This document shows positions 8,172 through 15,676 of a stretch of DNA of 64,000 nucleotides, in pieces. A model generated the notes under the pieces. It was not told the DNA's origin and searched no databases. It was given only the letters and a program-made list of their open reading frames with translations. This DNA comes from Desulfovibrio sp. An276 (lineage in GTDB: Bacteria; Desulfobacterota; Desulfovibrionia; Desulfovibrionales; Desulfovibrionaceae): NCBI RefSeq assembly GCF_002159665.1, contig NZ_NFJC01000013.1:1-64000 (forward strand). The letters are read 5' to 3'. Every line of letters starts with the position of its first letter. Position 1 is the first letter of the stretch. Position numbers and translations under genes: made by a program.

Positions 8172-9446
8172 TCAGAAGAGCTGGACACGATCGAGGAGCA
8201 GATCAACGAGATTGCAGTGGAAAATCCCCTGATTGTCGTGGAAGTTGTGGGGAATATCCATGCGAACGACCACCTTGCGGAAAAAATCTCCCGTAAGCTT
8301 CAGGGATGCGAGCTCGGAAGACTCCTTTGCTTCTGTATCCATCCTGAAGGCGGACTGGATATAAACTCTTTTGTCCATGTCATTCACGACAAAATCGATT
8401 TCCCTTTGAGTGTTGGCACCATTGGTGCGATCGCTCACAACGCCCACGTCAACGGAATAGCCGCGCCGAACAAGCTCAAGGTAGAGGATATTCTCCATGA
8501 TATGCCCCGGATCGTACTGCCGAAAGTTGAGCCGTGCGTTGCGAAGTCCCATATCCGTATAGTAGTACTTGTTTGGGTATTTAAAATATGTCTTTCCTTT
8601 AACGTCATAGCGTTTTGCCATGGAAACAAGAAAAGAATCGATGATATGCTGTGTATAATTTGAGACAAGAGAGGAACTAATTTTTTCGTTACGCATGCTT
8701 GTCAGAGCGTTTGCTATTTTTGTAGGATTTGTCAAAGAACTTATCTGAGATGCCAAAAAATCAAGAATATTATTTAATATATCTTCTCGTTCTATTTTAT
8801 ATCGTTCAACGATATCTTTAACATATAATTCCTGATAAAGTGAGGCAAGATACTCTTTTTTATCGTTTTCATCTTGAAGAAATGTAAGACGTGGCATGCC
8901 ACCATACAGCATGTAGTTTTCAAGAGCCTTTTGTTCGTCTCCTCCGAAAAACGAGGAGAATTCGGAAAAACTCAAGGGAAAAACATGGATCTGGGTGGCA
9001 CGACCACGAAATTCTGTTGAGATATCCCTGGAAAGGCCTTGAGAGTTGCTGCCTGTCACATAGACATCCAGATTCTTGTACGATTTGAGCTCGTTCAGCA
9101 TGTCATAGATAGAAACCTCGATATCACCGTTTTCTCTGTCAATGACCTTGAACGTGAACTGAACCTCATCAATAAAGAGATAAAATTTTTCTTCCGGATG
9201 TTTTGTGACAACGCTCTCGACAAACTCGCACAGGGTGATCGGATTCCTGAATCTGTAGAAGCGTCTTTGATCCAGTTCTATCTTGAGGATATGATTTTCC
9301 TCTACCCCTTGGGACAAAAGATAGTTGTTGAACAACTCAAAGAGCAGCACAGATTTGCCACAGCGCCGAATCCCCGTGACTACCTTGATTTCTCCGTTCC
9401 ACATATGGCGTATCAGGCGATTGAGATAGAAGTCTCGCTGGATCAT
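8172..9446 (-). CDS. AAA ATPase with DUF4143 domain
   Basis: This 424-residue ATPase belongs to the AAA_14/DUF4143 family. The Walker A motif TGIRRCGKS is at residues 24-32 and Walker B FYLFIDE at about 88-94; the C-terminal DUF4143 part carries REIDFVVND, which resembles a nuclease-fold core. The biological role of the family is unsettled; copies are numerous in gut bacteria. The gene is visibly more AT-rich than its neighbours, above all from 8570 to 9460, and stands alone in opposite orientation to the porin operon. Both features suggest recent acquisition. AGAGGT precedes the ATG. Confidence 0.85.
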   Translation of the reverse strand: MIQRDFYLNRLIRHMWNGEIKVVTGIRRCGKSVLLFELFNNYLLSQGVEENHILKIELDQRRFYRFRNPITLCEFVESVVTKHPEEKFYLFIDEVQFTFKVIDRENGDIEVSIYDMLNELKSYKNLDVYVTGSNSQGLSRDISTEFRGRATQIHVFPLSFSEFSSFFGGDEQKALENYMLYGGMPRLTFLQDENDKKEYLASLYQELYVKDIVERYKIEREDILNNILDFLASQISSLTNPTKIANALTSMRNEKISSSLVSNYTQHIIDSFLVSMAKRYDVKGKTYFKYPNKYYYTDMGLRNARLNFRQYDPGHIMENILYLELVRRGYSVDVGVVSDRTNGANTQREIDFVVNDMDKRVYIQSAFRMDTEAKESSELASLKLTGDFFRKVVVRMDIPHNFHDNQGIFHCNLVDLLLDRVQLF

Positions 9447-9662
9447 AGCACGTACCTCTTACTTATGACGTATTTGTCGTTACTTTTTTGCATGATAGGC
9501 AAGATTTCTGAAAAATCAAGAGATTGGAGGAGTCAATCATGGCTTTGACTCTCTTTGCCTGGCCAGATAGATTCTCCCAAAGCGTTCCCCCTGGACCTTT
9601 CGTCTGTCCGCCAATCCAGACTGTATGCCAGGCGCTCTTTTTGCTAAATTTCAAGGAATAGC

Positions 9663-10394
9663 ATGGATCTTTCCCTGTTCGTCTCGATTCTCGCCTGGTT
9701 TGTGGCCGCCTTTGTCAGCGGCCTGTGCGGCATAGGCGCCGCCGCTATCGCGACAGCCATACAGATCACCGTCATGCCCGTGCAGACTGTGGTGCTTGTC
9801 TCCTGTCTCACAGGTTTGTCTGTCGGCCTTGTCATGAGCCTCAGATACTTTCGCTACTGTCGCTGGAAGACTGCCATGCTCATGTTTGGGGGCACCATCC
9901 CCGGTTCCCTTTTGGGCCTGTTCATCCTGCAGTACGCTCCTGCCCATATCCTGGAAATCTTCGTGGGCATCATGCTCATCTTCTGCACTGCGGGCATGGC
10001 TCTTTTCAAAAACGTCAGTCTCTTGCGGGAAAGCACGGCAGCAAGCATTGTCGTGGGCATGATAGGCGGCATGCTTGGTACCTGCGTGAACATAGATGGA
10101 CCCGTTGTCGCCATTTACGGTCTGCAGGCTGGCTGGCAGCCGCTAATCTTCCTTGGGACCACCAGCATCTACTTCCTTTTGCGCATTCTGGTTACCTGCA
10201 CCATGCAGGCTTCGGCTGGCCTCTATACGACTGAAATACTCCACTATGTGTTTTTTTGCGTGCCCTTTGTGGTACTGGGGATCCTGCTTTCCATGCCGGT
10301 CGTGAAGAGAGTGAATGCGGAAACCTTTCGCAAGGTTGTCCAGGCTGTCATTGTACTGGCAGGCATATTGTGTCTTGGCAGGGCCATCCTGTGA
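9663..10394 (+). CDS. TauE/SafE family membrane exporter
   Basis: This 243-residue membrane protein has about eight hydrophobic helices. The glycine-rich start FVSGLCGIGAAAIA and the repeat-like GMIGGMLGTCVNIDGP fit the TauE/SafE family (formerly DUF81). Members export sulfite, sulfoacetate or related anions and often accompany organosulfonate degradation. Here the gene stands alone, some 43 kb from the taurine-type importer, so a sulfur role is plausible but not shown. AAGGA lies just upstream of the ATG. The terminator-like hairpin at 10622-10653 follows. Confidence 0.82.
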   Translation: MDLSLFVSILAWFVAAFVSGLCGIGAAAIATAIQITVMPVQTVVLVSCLTGLSVGLVMSLRYFRYCRWKTAMLMFGGTIPGSLLGLFILQYAPAHILEIFVGIMLIFCTAGMALFKNVSLLRESTAASIVVGMIGGMLGTCVNIDGPVVAIYGLQAGWQPLIFLGTTSIYFLLRILVTCTMQASAGLYTTEILHYVFFCVPFVVLGILLSMPVVKRVNAETFRKVVQAVIVLAGILCLGRAIL

Positions 10395-10621
10395 TGGTTG
10401 TGAGCAGATTGTCAGGCAACAGAATTTTTGTACCAGGATTCGACAACAAAAGTATACCAGTCGTCAGCCAAAATCCGACAGGAAAATGTACCAGCGCCTG
10501 CTTTGGAAGAAGCCAGGTGGGTGCCATACAGAGGGGGGCAGGGCTTGCCCTGTGTCTGGCTCGCGCCCGTGCCAGTACAAGGCTAAACCGCTTCGCGACA
10601 CTTGCGCCCACCAACATGCAT

Positions 10622-10653
10622 GAGGCTTTCCTGTTGCAAGAGATGGGAGCCTC
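10622..10653 (+). terminator. Hairpin after TauE-like gene
   Basis: GAGGCT pairs with AGCCTC, with imperfect inner pairing, and AATCTTTT follows. The hairpin and its flanks closely resemble the one after the porin at 8109-8158, so it may be a dispersed repeat used as a terminator. Confidence 0.5.
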
Positions 10654-10790
10654 AATCTTTTGGAGAAGGGGAGAGGGGCAGGAGGCCATTGTGCCATATT
10701 GCCAAGGCAGAAACGTATCCATTGCGAAAGGACACAGACAGCAGGCAGCGGGGCAGTGCGGGGGAAAGCCCCCTTGTCCCCATGGGCGCG

Positions 10791-10829
10791 GTTCCGGAAT
10801 TCGAATCTCTGTCTCTCCGCGACACATGG
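10791..10829 (+). pseudogene. tRNA-Ser 3' end fossil
   Basis: TTCGAATCTCTGTCTCTCCGC at 10800-10820 matches the T-loop and acceptor end of the intact tRNA-Ser(GGA) at 14555-14646 with one change, and similarity continues a few bases past the acceptor. The T stem no longer pairs (GGAA against CTCT), and no 5' half can be found upstream. It is a relic, not a functional tRNA. It is in opposite orientation to the intact gene. Confidence 0.5.
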
Positions 10830-10994
10830 CAGCCCTCCTTGTAACACAACATGATATTGATCCCACACGCGACACAAAACTGTTCCTCCCTCGATTCTGG
10901 ATGGTTGGGGCAGAGCCTTGCCAATGCCGCAAAAGGGGATACACTCCCGAAAACCCCGGACCTGTCCGGACTCAATCTCCTGGGAGCACCTCGC

Positions 10995-11609
10995 ATGACC
11001 GCTTTTTTTCAGGGGCTGTCGCTTGGCCTTGCCTACGTCGCACCCATTGGGCTGCAAAACCTCTTTGTCATCAACTCCGCCCTGTCCCGTCCGCGATGGG
11101 TTGCCTTCCGCATTGCGGGGATAGTGATCTTCTTCGATATCCTGCTCTCTATGGCAGGCTTTTTCGGTGTGGGCGCCATCATCACCCGTTCGGATCTTGC
11201 GAAGATGGTGATCCTGGGAGTTGGCAGTCTGCTTGTTTTTGTCATAGGTGCTAGGCTTGTCTTGAGCCGCGATGTTGCGACAGCAGAGCTTTCCATGGAC
11301 ATGCCATTGTGGAAGGTGGCCTGGATGGCCTTTGCAGTAACCTGGCTCAACCCCCAGGCCCTGCTTGATGTCTCTCTTCTTTTGGGGGCATTTCGTGCTG
11401 TTTTGGCGGAGAGCGAGACTACTGCCTTCATCCTGGGCGTAGTCTCGGCCTCAAGCATGTGGTTTTTTTGGCTTACGGCAGCGACAAGCCTTCTGAAAAG
11501 CCGCTTCACGCCCAAGGTTTTGCGCATCATCAACCTTGTCTGCGGCCTTGTGATCTGCGGCTACGCCATCAGTCTTGCGCTCTCCTTTATGGACCTTGTG
11601 CGGGGGTGA
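10995..11609 (+). CDS. LysE/ArgO family amino-acid exporter
   Basis: This 204-residue membrane protein has six hydrophobic segments. The N-terminus MTAFFQGLSLGLAYVAPIGLQNLFV is the classic LysE start, and TWLNPQALLD near residue 117 is the second family hallmark. It is predicted to export basic amino acids such as lysine or arginine from the cytoplasm. An in-frame extension to 10851 exists, but the family alignment supports 10995. No LysG-type regulator is next to it. Confidence 0.85.
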   Translation: MTAFFQGLSLGLAYVAPIGLQNLFVINSALSRPRWVAFRIAGIVIFFDILLSMAGFFGVGAIITRSDLAKMVILGVGSLLVFVIGARLVLSRDVATAELSMDMPLWKVAWMAFAVTWLNPQALLDVSLLLGAFRAVLAESETTAFILGVVSASSMWFFWLTAATSLLKSRFTPKVLRIINLVCGLVICGYAISLALSFMDLVRG

Positions 11610-11694
11610 TGTGGCAAGCGACCTTATGGGCAATATCTTTCCTGATATCACTTTCTTGGCACGCAGAACGACAAACGTTTATCATGATGAACTA

Positions 11695-11736
11695 CCTCGC
11701 ACTTACGTGCGAGGTTTCGCGGGGGCGTACCCCCGC
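11695..11736 (+). repeat. Two adjacent perfect hairpins
   Basis: CCTCGCAC/GTGCGAGG with a TTAC loop (11695-11714) and GCGGGGG/CCCCCGC with a CGTA loop (11719-11736) stand 4 bases apart, and TTTT follows. They lie 85 bases after lysE and upstream of a gene fragment. They could terminate lysE, or be a residual end of a hairpin-bounded mobile element. Confidence 0.6.
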
Positions 11737-11813
11737 TTTTAGCAATATTCCGAGTTCGAAACATTGGTGCAGATCTCGGACTACTGCGGACGTGTCCACA
11801 ACGCCCCCATCGA

Positions 11814-12200
11814 GTTAAATGGGGAGAAGCTCTTTCCGTGGATCGCGCAGGCCTGCTTGTGCGGCTTTTTGTTGCCAAGGAGCAGAAGATCCAGCTCGAC
11901 AGGGACAACGGCAATGGTGGCGGCAATGGCAATAGCGGCGCTGGAACTACGATTACTCCGCCTTCTCCCAAGACCCACAACTTCTTCATGACAGCCGAGC
12001 TTGATTCCGTCCGCATCAACAGGGACGTGAACCGTATCCTGGAGGAAGTGACCTCGCATCTGGCAAATTCCGGCATGAAGCTGAAGTTCAGGCTGGAAGT
12101 CAGTGGCGAGTCTCCCGATGGCGTGGATCAGCAGACTGTCCGCACTGTCGTGGAGAATTGCATGGCGCTCAAGATCAGGGACTTCCATTTCGACGAATAG
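11814..12200 (+). pseudogene. DUF499-type ATPase, C-terminal fragment
   Basis: The reading frame encodes ALSVDRAGLLVR, a low-complexity G/N-rich linker, then FFMTAELDSVRINRD, RILEEVTSHL and VRTVVENCMALK. These match the C-terminus of large DUF499 ATPases, which occur in defence-like and restriction-linked loci. The family is normally around a thousand residues; only about 125 remain and no start with a ribosome site exists. The 5' edge of similarity is near 11814. It is a dead remnant, perhaps of a lost defence island. Confidence 0.55.
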
Positions 12201-12233
12201 TCCCTATTGTCAGTGTCTGACAAAACAAAAAAT

Positions 12234-12262
12234 ACCCGTCGGGGCTTTGTCCTCCGACGGGT
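12234..12262 (-). terminator. Terminator of AraC fragment
   Basis: ACCCGTCGG pairs with CCGACGGGT. On the minus strand the stem is followed by TTTTTTGTTTTG, a strong rho-independent terminator just past the AraC-like stop. Confidence 0.8.
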
Positions 12263-12304
12263 GTATCATCTTGAGATAGCTGGCCTTTCTGCTCTATAGC
12301 GAGT

Positions 12305-12507
12305 TCAGCACAGCTCTATGCGTTTCTTGTGCGTGTCTTTGAGCGGCGATTCTCCGAACATGCGCTTGTACTCGCGGCTGAACTGGGTAGGGCTCTCATA
12401 GCCCACTGCATAGGCTGCACTGGCAACGTCGTATTCACCATTCAGCATCATGCGCTGGGCCTCAGCCGCAGGGTCTTCTGGTACTGCAGGGGGCTCAAGG
12501 ACGTCAT
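12305..12507 (-). pseudogene. AraC-type regulator, C-terminal HTH fragment
   Basis: From 12507 downward the minus strand reads SPLQYQKTLRL, then after a net one-base loss near 12460 continues as QRMMLNGEYDVASA, GYESPTQFSREYKRMFG. These are the second helix-turn-helix and hallmark residues of AraC/XylS regulators. The N-terminal domain and first helix-turn-helix are missing. The fragment begins exactly where the AAA/PD-(D/E)XK gene stops (12504-12506), so a DNA junction is visible here. The terminator at 12234-12262 is intact. Confidence 0.7.
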
Positions 12508-14207
12508 CGAACCCCCATCTTGCAGGACTTCTTGTAAAACGCCATCCCCCAGTGGAGGATCTGTGTGTAGCCTCTGGTCTTGAGCTCTGTGTCGTACTGG
12601 CGCTCTTCGATCTGCAGCAGGGCCTTTTCGACTTCAGCCTCCAGCTCTTCCCTAGAATCGGCGCGCTTGACCTCAATGACTGCGGCACGCTTGTCCCGTT
12701 CATCCTGCACAATGAGATCGAAAAAGCCCTCTCCGGCTTCCCTGTTGGAGGTTACTGGATACAAGAGCATGAAGATGCCAAGCAGGAAGGAGTGATAGAA
12801 GTGCTCCCTGTACTTGTAGTCTTGGACACTAGAACTTGTGAGAAGCATCGTCCCAAGCGACTTTTCCAGATTCTGCGCATCGCCCTTCCAGAACAGATTG
12901 AAAAAGTCTTCTTGCTTGTCCTTGGGCAGCATCTGGCTGAACCAGGATTTGATTTCGTTTCGGAAAACATCCTTCACTTCCCTGTTGGGAATGGCAAGAA
13001 CTGTTCGCCCGGGGCCAGGAGGCACAACGCAATTTGCGCTATCCGAAGAAGGTGTCAGATAGCCTGTGAGATAGAGCAGCGTCCAGAAATTGTCCTCATC
13101 TGTGTATATCTGGTTGTAGTTGAGGTCTTCCTTGATCGCTACTGCTATGTTTTTTCCTTCTGTCAGAGAGGCTATATCATCCTGGACTGTCGAGGGCATA
13201 CGCCCCAAGAAGGCCTTGGTCAGCTCGTTGCCACTAGTTCCTACCCAATAAGCTTTCGGCTTTTCTTGGGGAATACTTTGCGCATCGGCAAGATACTTCA
13301 TTATGCTCCAGGGGCAATAGATATCCGAACGATCTCCAAAATGATACCCGTCGTACCATGACTTAAGCTCGTCCCGTTTTTCTTCAAGGCCAGCGTCGAA
13401 AAGCATCTGGTCTACTTCACATTGCGTGAATCCAAAGACGTCAGCATACTTGGGATTGGCGATATCAAAGCAGTCCAGATTATTCAGACCAGTAAAGATG
13501 CTTTCCTTGGTGATGCGCAAGGCTCCTGTAAGGATGCCAAATTTGAGATAGGGATTTGTTTTCAGCGCGTCCGAGAGAAAACCGCGCATGAACACGATCA
13601 TCTCGTCGTAGTAGCCCCTCTCCGCAGCCTTTGCGACAGGTACATCGTATTCGTCAATGAGAAGGATGACAGGTTTGTTGTAGTGCTGGAAGAGGACTCT
13701 GGTGATCGTGAGAAGAGAGCTGCAGAGTGTAGTCTCGTTTGTTTCGCAATCTATCAGTTTTTGAAAAAGCCTTCGATCTCTGGATTTGATGTTGGCGTTC
13801 TCTAGAACTTCGTCGTGCAGTGTGCATATCTCGCTGATCAGATTTTGTATGCTCTCTACGGCTTCTTTGTATGTTAGCTTGTCAGCTCTCTTCAGAGTCA
13901 GGGAGACGACGGGATACTGGTTCATCCACTCCCTGCATAGAGTCTTGTTTTCGGCAACCTTGAGACCCGCAAAAAGCTCCCCGCTGTTTTTTGTGACATC
14001 GAAAAACTCGGCCAGCATGGACATGAACATCGTCTTGCCGAAACGCCTAGGGCGAGTGAAAAGCGTAGCGCTTGAAGGCAAGCGGAAACGGGTGGCATCA
14101 GTTGGATCTTGAAGAAATTGCACCAGAAATTCGGTTTTGTCGACGTAGTAGCCGTAATTTTGGCGCAGTTTCGCAAACAGTTCGACATTAACAATGTTGA
14201 TCGGCAT
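12504..14207 (-). CDS. AAA ATPase-like / PD-(D/E)XK nuclease protein
   Basis: This 567-residue protein has an N-terminal AAA-ATPase-like domain with RPRRFGKT (Walker A) at 52-59 and VILLIDEYD (Walker B) near 179. A C-terminal PD-(D/E)XK nuclease-like domain follows, with GFFDLIV at 494-500 and IEVK at 511-514. This is the former DUF1703 family, common in Bacteroidetes and gut bacteria in many copies, of unproven function. Family members usually end shortly after the FYKKSCK block; here the last codons run into an AraC fragment, giving an odd MGVR end. GGGAGGAAGGAG precedes the ATG. Confidence 0.85.
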   Translation of the reverse strand: MPINIVNVELFAKLRQNYGYYVDKTEFLVQFLQDPTDATRFRLPSSATLFTRPRRFGKTMFMSMLAEFFDVTKNSGELFAGLKVAENKTLCREWMNQYPVVSLTLKRADKLTYKEAVESIQNLISEICTLHDEVLENANIKSRDRRLFQKLIDCETNETTLCSSLLTITRVLFQHYNKPVILLIDEYDVPVAKAAERGYYDEMIVFMRGFLSDALKTNPYLKFGILTGALRITKESIFTGLNNLDCFDIANPKYADVFGFTQCEVDQMLFDAGLEEKRDELKSWYDGYHFGDRSDIYCPWSIMKYLADAQSIPQEKPKAYWVGTSGNELTKAFLGRMPSTVQDDIASLTEGKNIAVAIKEDLNYNQIYTDEDNFWTLLYLTGYLTPSSDSANCVVPPGPGRTVLAIPNREVKDVFRNEIKSWFSQMLPKDKQEDFFNLFWKGDAQNLEKSLGTMLLTSSSVQDYKYREHFYHSFLLGIFMLLYPVTSNREAGEGFFDLIVQDERDKRAAVIEVKRADSREELEAEVEKALLQIEERQYDTELKTRGYTQILHWGMAFYKKSCKMGVR

Positions 14208-14500
14208 GCTCCTTCCTCCCGAGGCACGCTGTCCTTGTCATTGGGCCTTCTCTAAAGTTGCTGCTCTCCTCCCGCGTTGCAAGGGGTCAACACATTTCGG
14301 GTGAAATTCTATCACAAGGACAAGGTACGGTTTTCGTTTTTTGCGGTCAATCCAATGTCCGAGGCAAAACACTGCGGTGCTCGTCGTCTGCAAGGACGTA
14401 TTCTGCCCTTGCGCAGTACATATGGAAGGCAACACCCTTTTAGCAGACGCGCCGAAATACCCCATCTGTAAGTGGGACATAAGGCGCGCTATAATAAAAA
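14208..14500. other. Gap upstream of AAA/nuclease gene
   Basis: About 290 bases between the AAA/nuclease start and the tRNA-Ser terminator. I see no recognisable gene, only short open frames without ribosome sites or family motifs. It must hold the promoter of the minus-strand gene. Confidence 0.4.
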
Positions 14501-14540
14501 AGCAGTCTTTGTAGACCCTTGGGTCTTAACAAAGACTGCT
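14501..14540 (-). terminator. tRNA-Ser terminator
   Basis: AGCAGTCTTTGT pairs perfectly with ACAAAGACTGCT. On the minus strand it is followed by TTTTTTATTAT. It lies 14 bases past the tRNA-Ser CCA end. Confidence 0.88.
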
Positions 14541-14554
14541 CTTGCTTCCATAAG

Positions 14555-14646
14555 TGGCGGAGAGATAGAGATTCGAACTCTAGAACGGCTTTAGACCGTT
14601 ACACGATTTCCAATCGTGCTCCTTCGGCCAACTCGGACATCTCTCC
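14555..14646 (-). tRNA. tRNA-Ser (anticodon GGA)
   Basis: On the minus strand the gene starts GGAGAGATG, has the anticodon arm CACGATTGGAAATCGTG (anticodon GGA, for UCC/UCU), the long variable arm typical of serine tRNAs, T-loop GTTCGAATC, and ends TCTCTCCGCCA with the CCA encoded. The 7-bp acceptor stem pairs fully. A terminator follows. Confidence 0.95.
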
Positions 14647-14710
14647 GCGAGTGAACTTGTGCCTTATACGCACTAATCGTAACTTTGGCAAGCAAAAAAT
14701 CAGCAAAAAA

Positions 14711-14872
14711 TCACTTTTTTTCCTGCTGGCCAGATTTTTCTTCTTCAGTGCCTGCCTCTGGCTCCCTGTTCCGCGAGCGTTGGGAGTGTTTCTTGCCTAC
14801 CCAGTAGAACAAGCCAAGCCCAAGTATGCCCGCAAGGGTGATGCCCACCTCGTTGACAGCCTGGACATCCAT
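14711..14872 (-). CDS. Small membrane protein downstream of fabI
   Basis: A 53-codon ORF starts 9 bases after the fabI stop on the same strand. The product has one hydrophobic helix at about residues 9-25 (VGITLAGILGLGLFYWV), followed by a strongly basic then acidic/glutamine tail with KKHSQRSRNR and EEEKSGQQEKK. This is a typical one-pass small membrane protein. AGGGG lies close upstream. It would be co-transcribed with hisD-purC-fabI. Function is unknown. Confidence 0.55.
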   Translation of the reverse strand: MDVQAVNEVGITLAGILGLGLFYWVGKKHSQRSRNREPEAGTEEEKSGQQEKK

Positions 14873-14881
14873 GGGAAGCCC

Positions 14882-15646
14882 CTAGAAGGCCATATTGCTG
14901 AAACCGCTGTCCACGAAGAGGACCTGACCGGTCACAGCGCTGGCAAGGTCGGAAGCGAGATAGACTGCAGTGCCACCCACATCGGTTGTCTCGATGTTGC
15001 GATGCAGGGGAGCAGTTTCCTCAACCTTGCTGAACACGCTCTTGAGCCCGCTCACTGCGGAGGCAGCCAGGGTCTTGACTGGGCCAGCACTTATGGCATT
15101 CACACGCACGCCCTTGGCGCCAAGGTCATAGGAGAGGTAGCGCACGGAAGCTTCGAGGGCTGCCTTGGCAACACCCATGACGTTGTAGCCGGGGACGATC
15201 TTGGTAGAACCGTAGTAGGTCATGGCCATGACGGAGCCACCCTCGTTCATCAGGGGTGCAAAGGCGCGACAGATGCCGAGCAGAGAGTAGGCGGAAATGT
15301 CCAGGGCCAGATGGAAGCCCGCGCGGGTGGTGTGCAGGAAATCGTCCTTCAGATCCTCGCGGTTGGCGTAGGCCACGGAATGGACAAGAATGTCGACGCC
15401 GCCCCACTTTTCCTTCACGAGCTCGGCTGCAGCCTCGATCTGATCGTCCTTGCTCACATCGCACTGGAAGGTGAACTCGCCACCAATTTCCTCTGCCAGG
15501 GGATCAAGGCGCTTCTTGATGGCGTCACCGACGTAATTGAAGGCCAGCCTTGCACCGGCAGCCTTGAACGACTGGGAAATGCCCCAGGCAATGCTCTTGT
15601 TGTTTGCGACGCCAAAAACAAGGGCTTTCTTTCCTTCAAGCAACAT
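14882..15646 (-). CDS. fabI: Enoyl-[acyl-carrier-protein] reductase (NADH)
   Basis: This 254-residue short-chain dehydrogenase-like enzyme performs the last reduction of each fatty-acid elongation cycle (trans-2-enoyl-ACP to acyl-ACP, using NAD(P)H). The FabI cofactor motif FGVANNKSIAWG is at residues 11-22. The catalytic Y-x6-K pair is Y154 and K161 (GYNVMGVAK), and SVAYANR near 90-96 is the typical FabI strand. Length is normal. It follows purC by 30 bases on the same strand, so it is probably in the hisD-purC-fabI unit. Confidence 0.95.
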   Translation of the reverse strand: MLLEGKKALVFGVANNKSIAWGISQSFKAAGARLAFNYVGDAIKKRLDPLAEEIGGEFTFQCDVSKDDQIEAAAELVKEKWGGVDILVHSVAYANREDLKDDFLHTTRAGFHLALDISAYSLLGICRAFAPLMNEGGSVMAMTYYGSTKIVPGYNVMGVAKAALEASVRYLSYDLGAKGVRVNAISAGPVKTLAASAVSGLKSVFSKVEETAPLHRNIETTDVGGTAVYLASDLASAVTGQVLFVDSGFSNMAF

Positions 15647-15676
15647 ATTTGTTCTCCCTTGAGCTGGTTATGGAAA

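Larger units (their letters stand above)
10395..10994. other. 600-base gap between exporter genes
   Basis: No convincing coding region is seen. The stretch holds a terminator-like hairpin (10622-10653), a fossil of a tRNA-Ser 3' end (10791-10829), and several scattered copies of CGCGACAC (about 10594, 10819 and 10868). It looks like decayed DNA. I tested it by eye as tmRNA or tRNA-Sec and saw no complete fold. Confidence 0.5.

Noticed and set aside
10640-10830. tmRNA or selenocysteine tRNA gene
   Set aside because: Only the last 30 bases look like a tRNA. No matching 5' acceptor strand, no TCA anticodon arm and no tmRNA start were found.
12450-14480. Plus-strand open frames opposite the AAA/nuclease gene
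   Set aside because: They are antisense shadows without ribosome sites or motifs; the minus-strand frame has clear Walker and nuclease motifs.
14208-14480. Short frames before tRNA-Ser as a small gene
   Set aside because: Neither strand shows a ribosome site with a plausible protein; nothing matches a known family.
10791-14646. An integrated element bounded by tRNA-Ser att repeats
   Set aside because: The fossil and the intact tRNA are in opposite orientation, no integrase is encoded between them, and the enclosed genes run in mixed directions.
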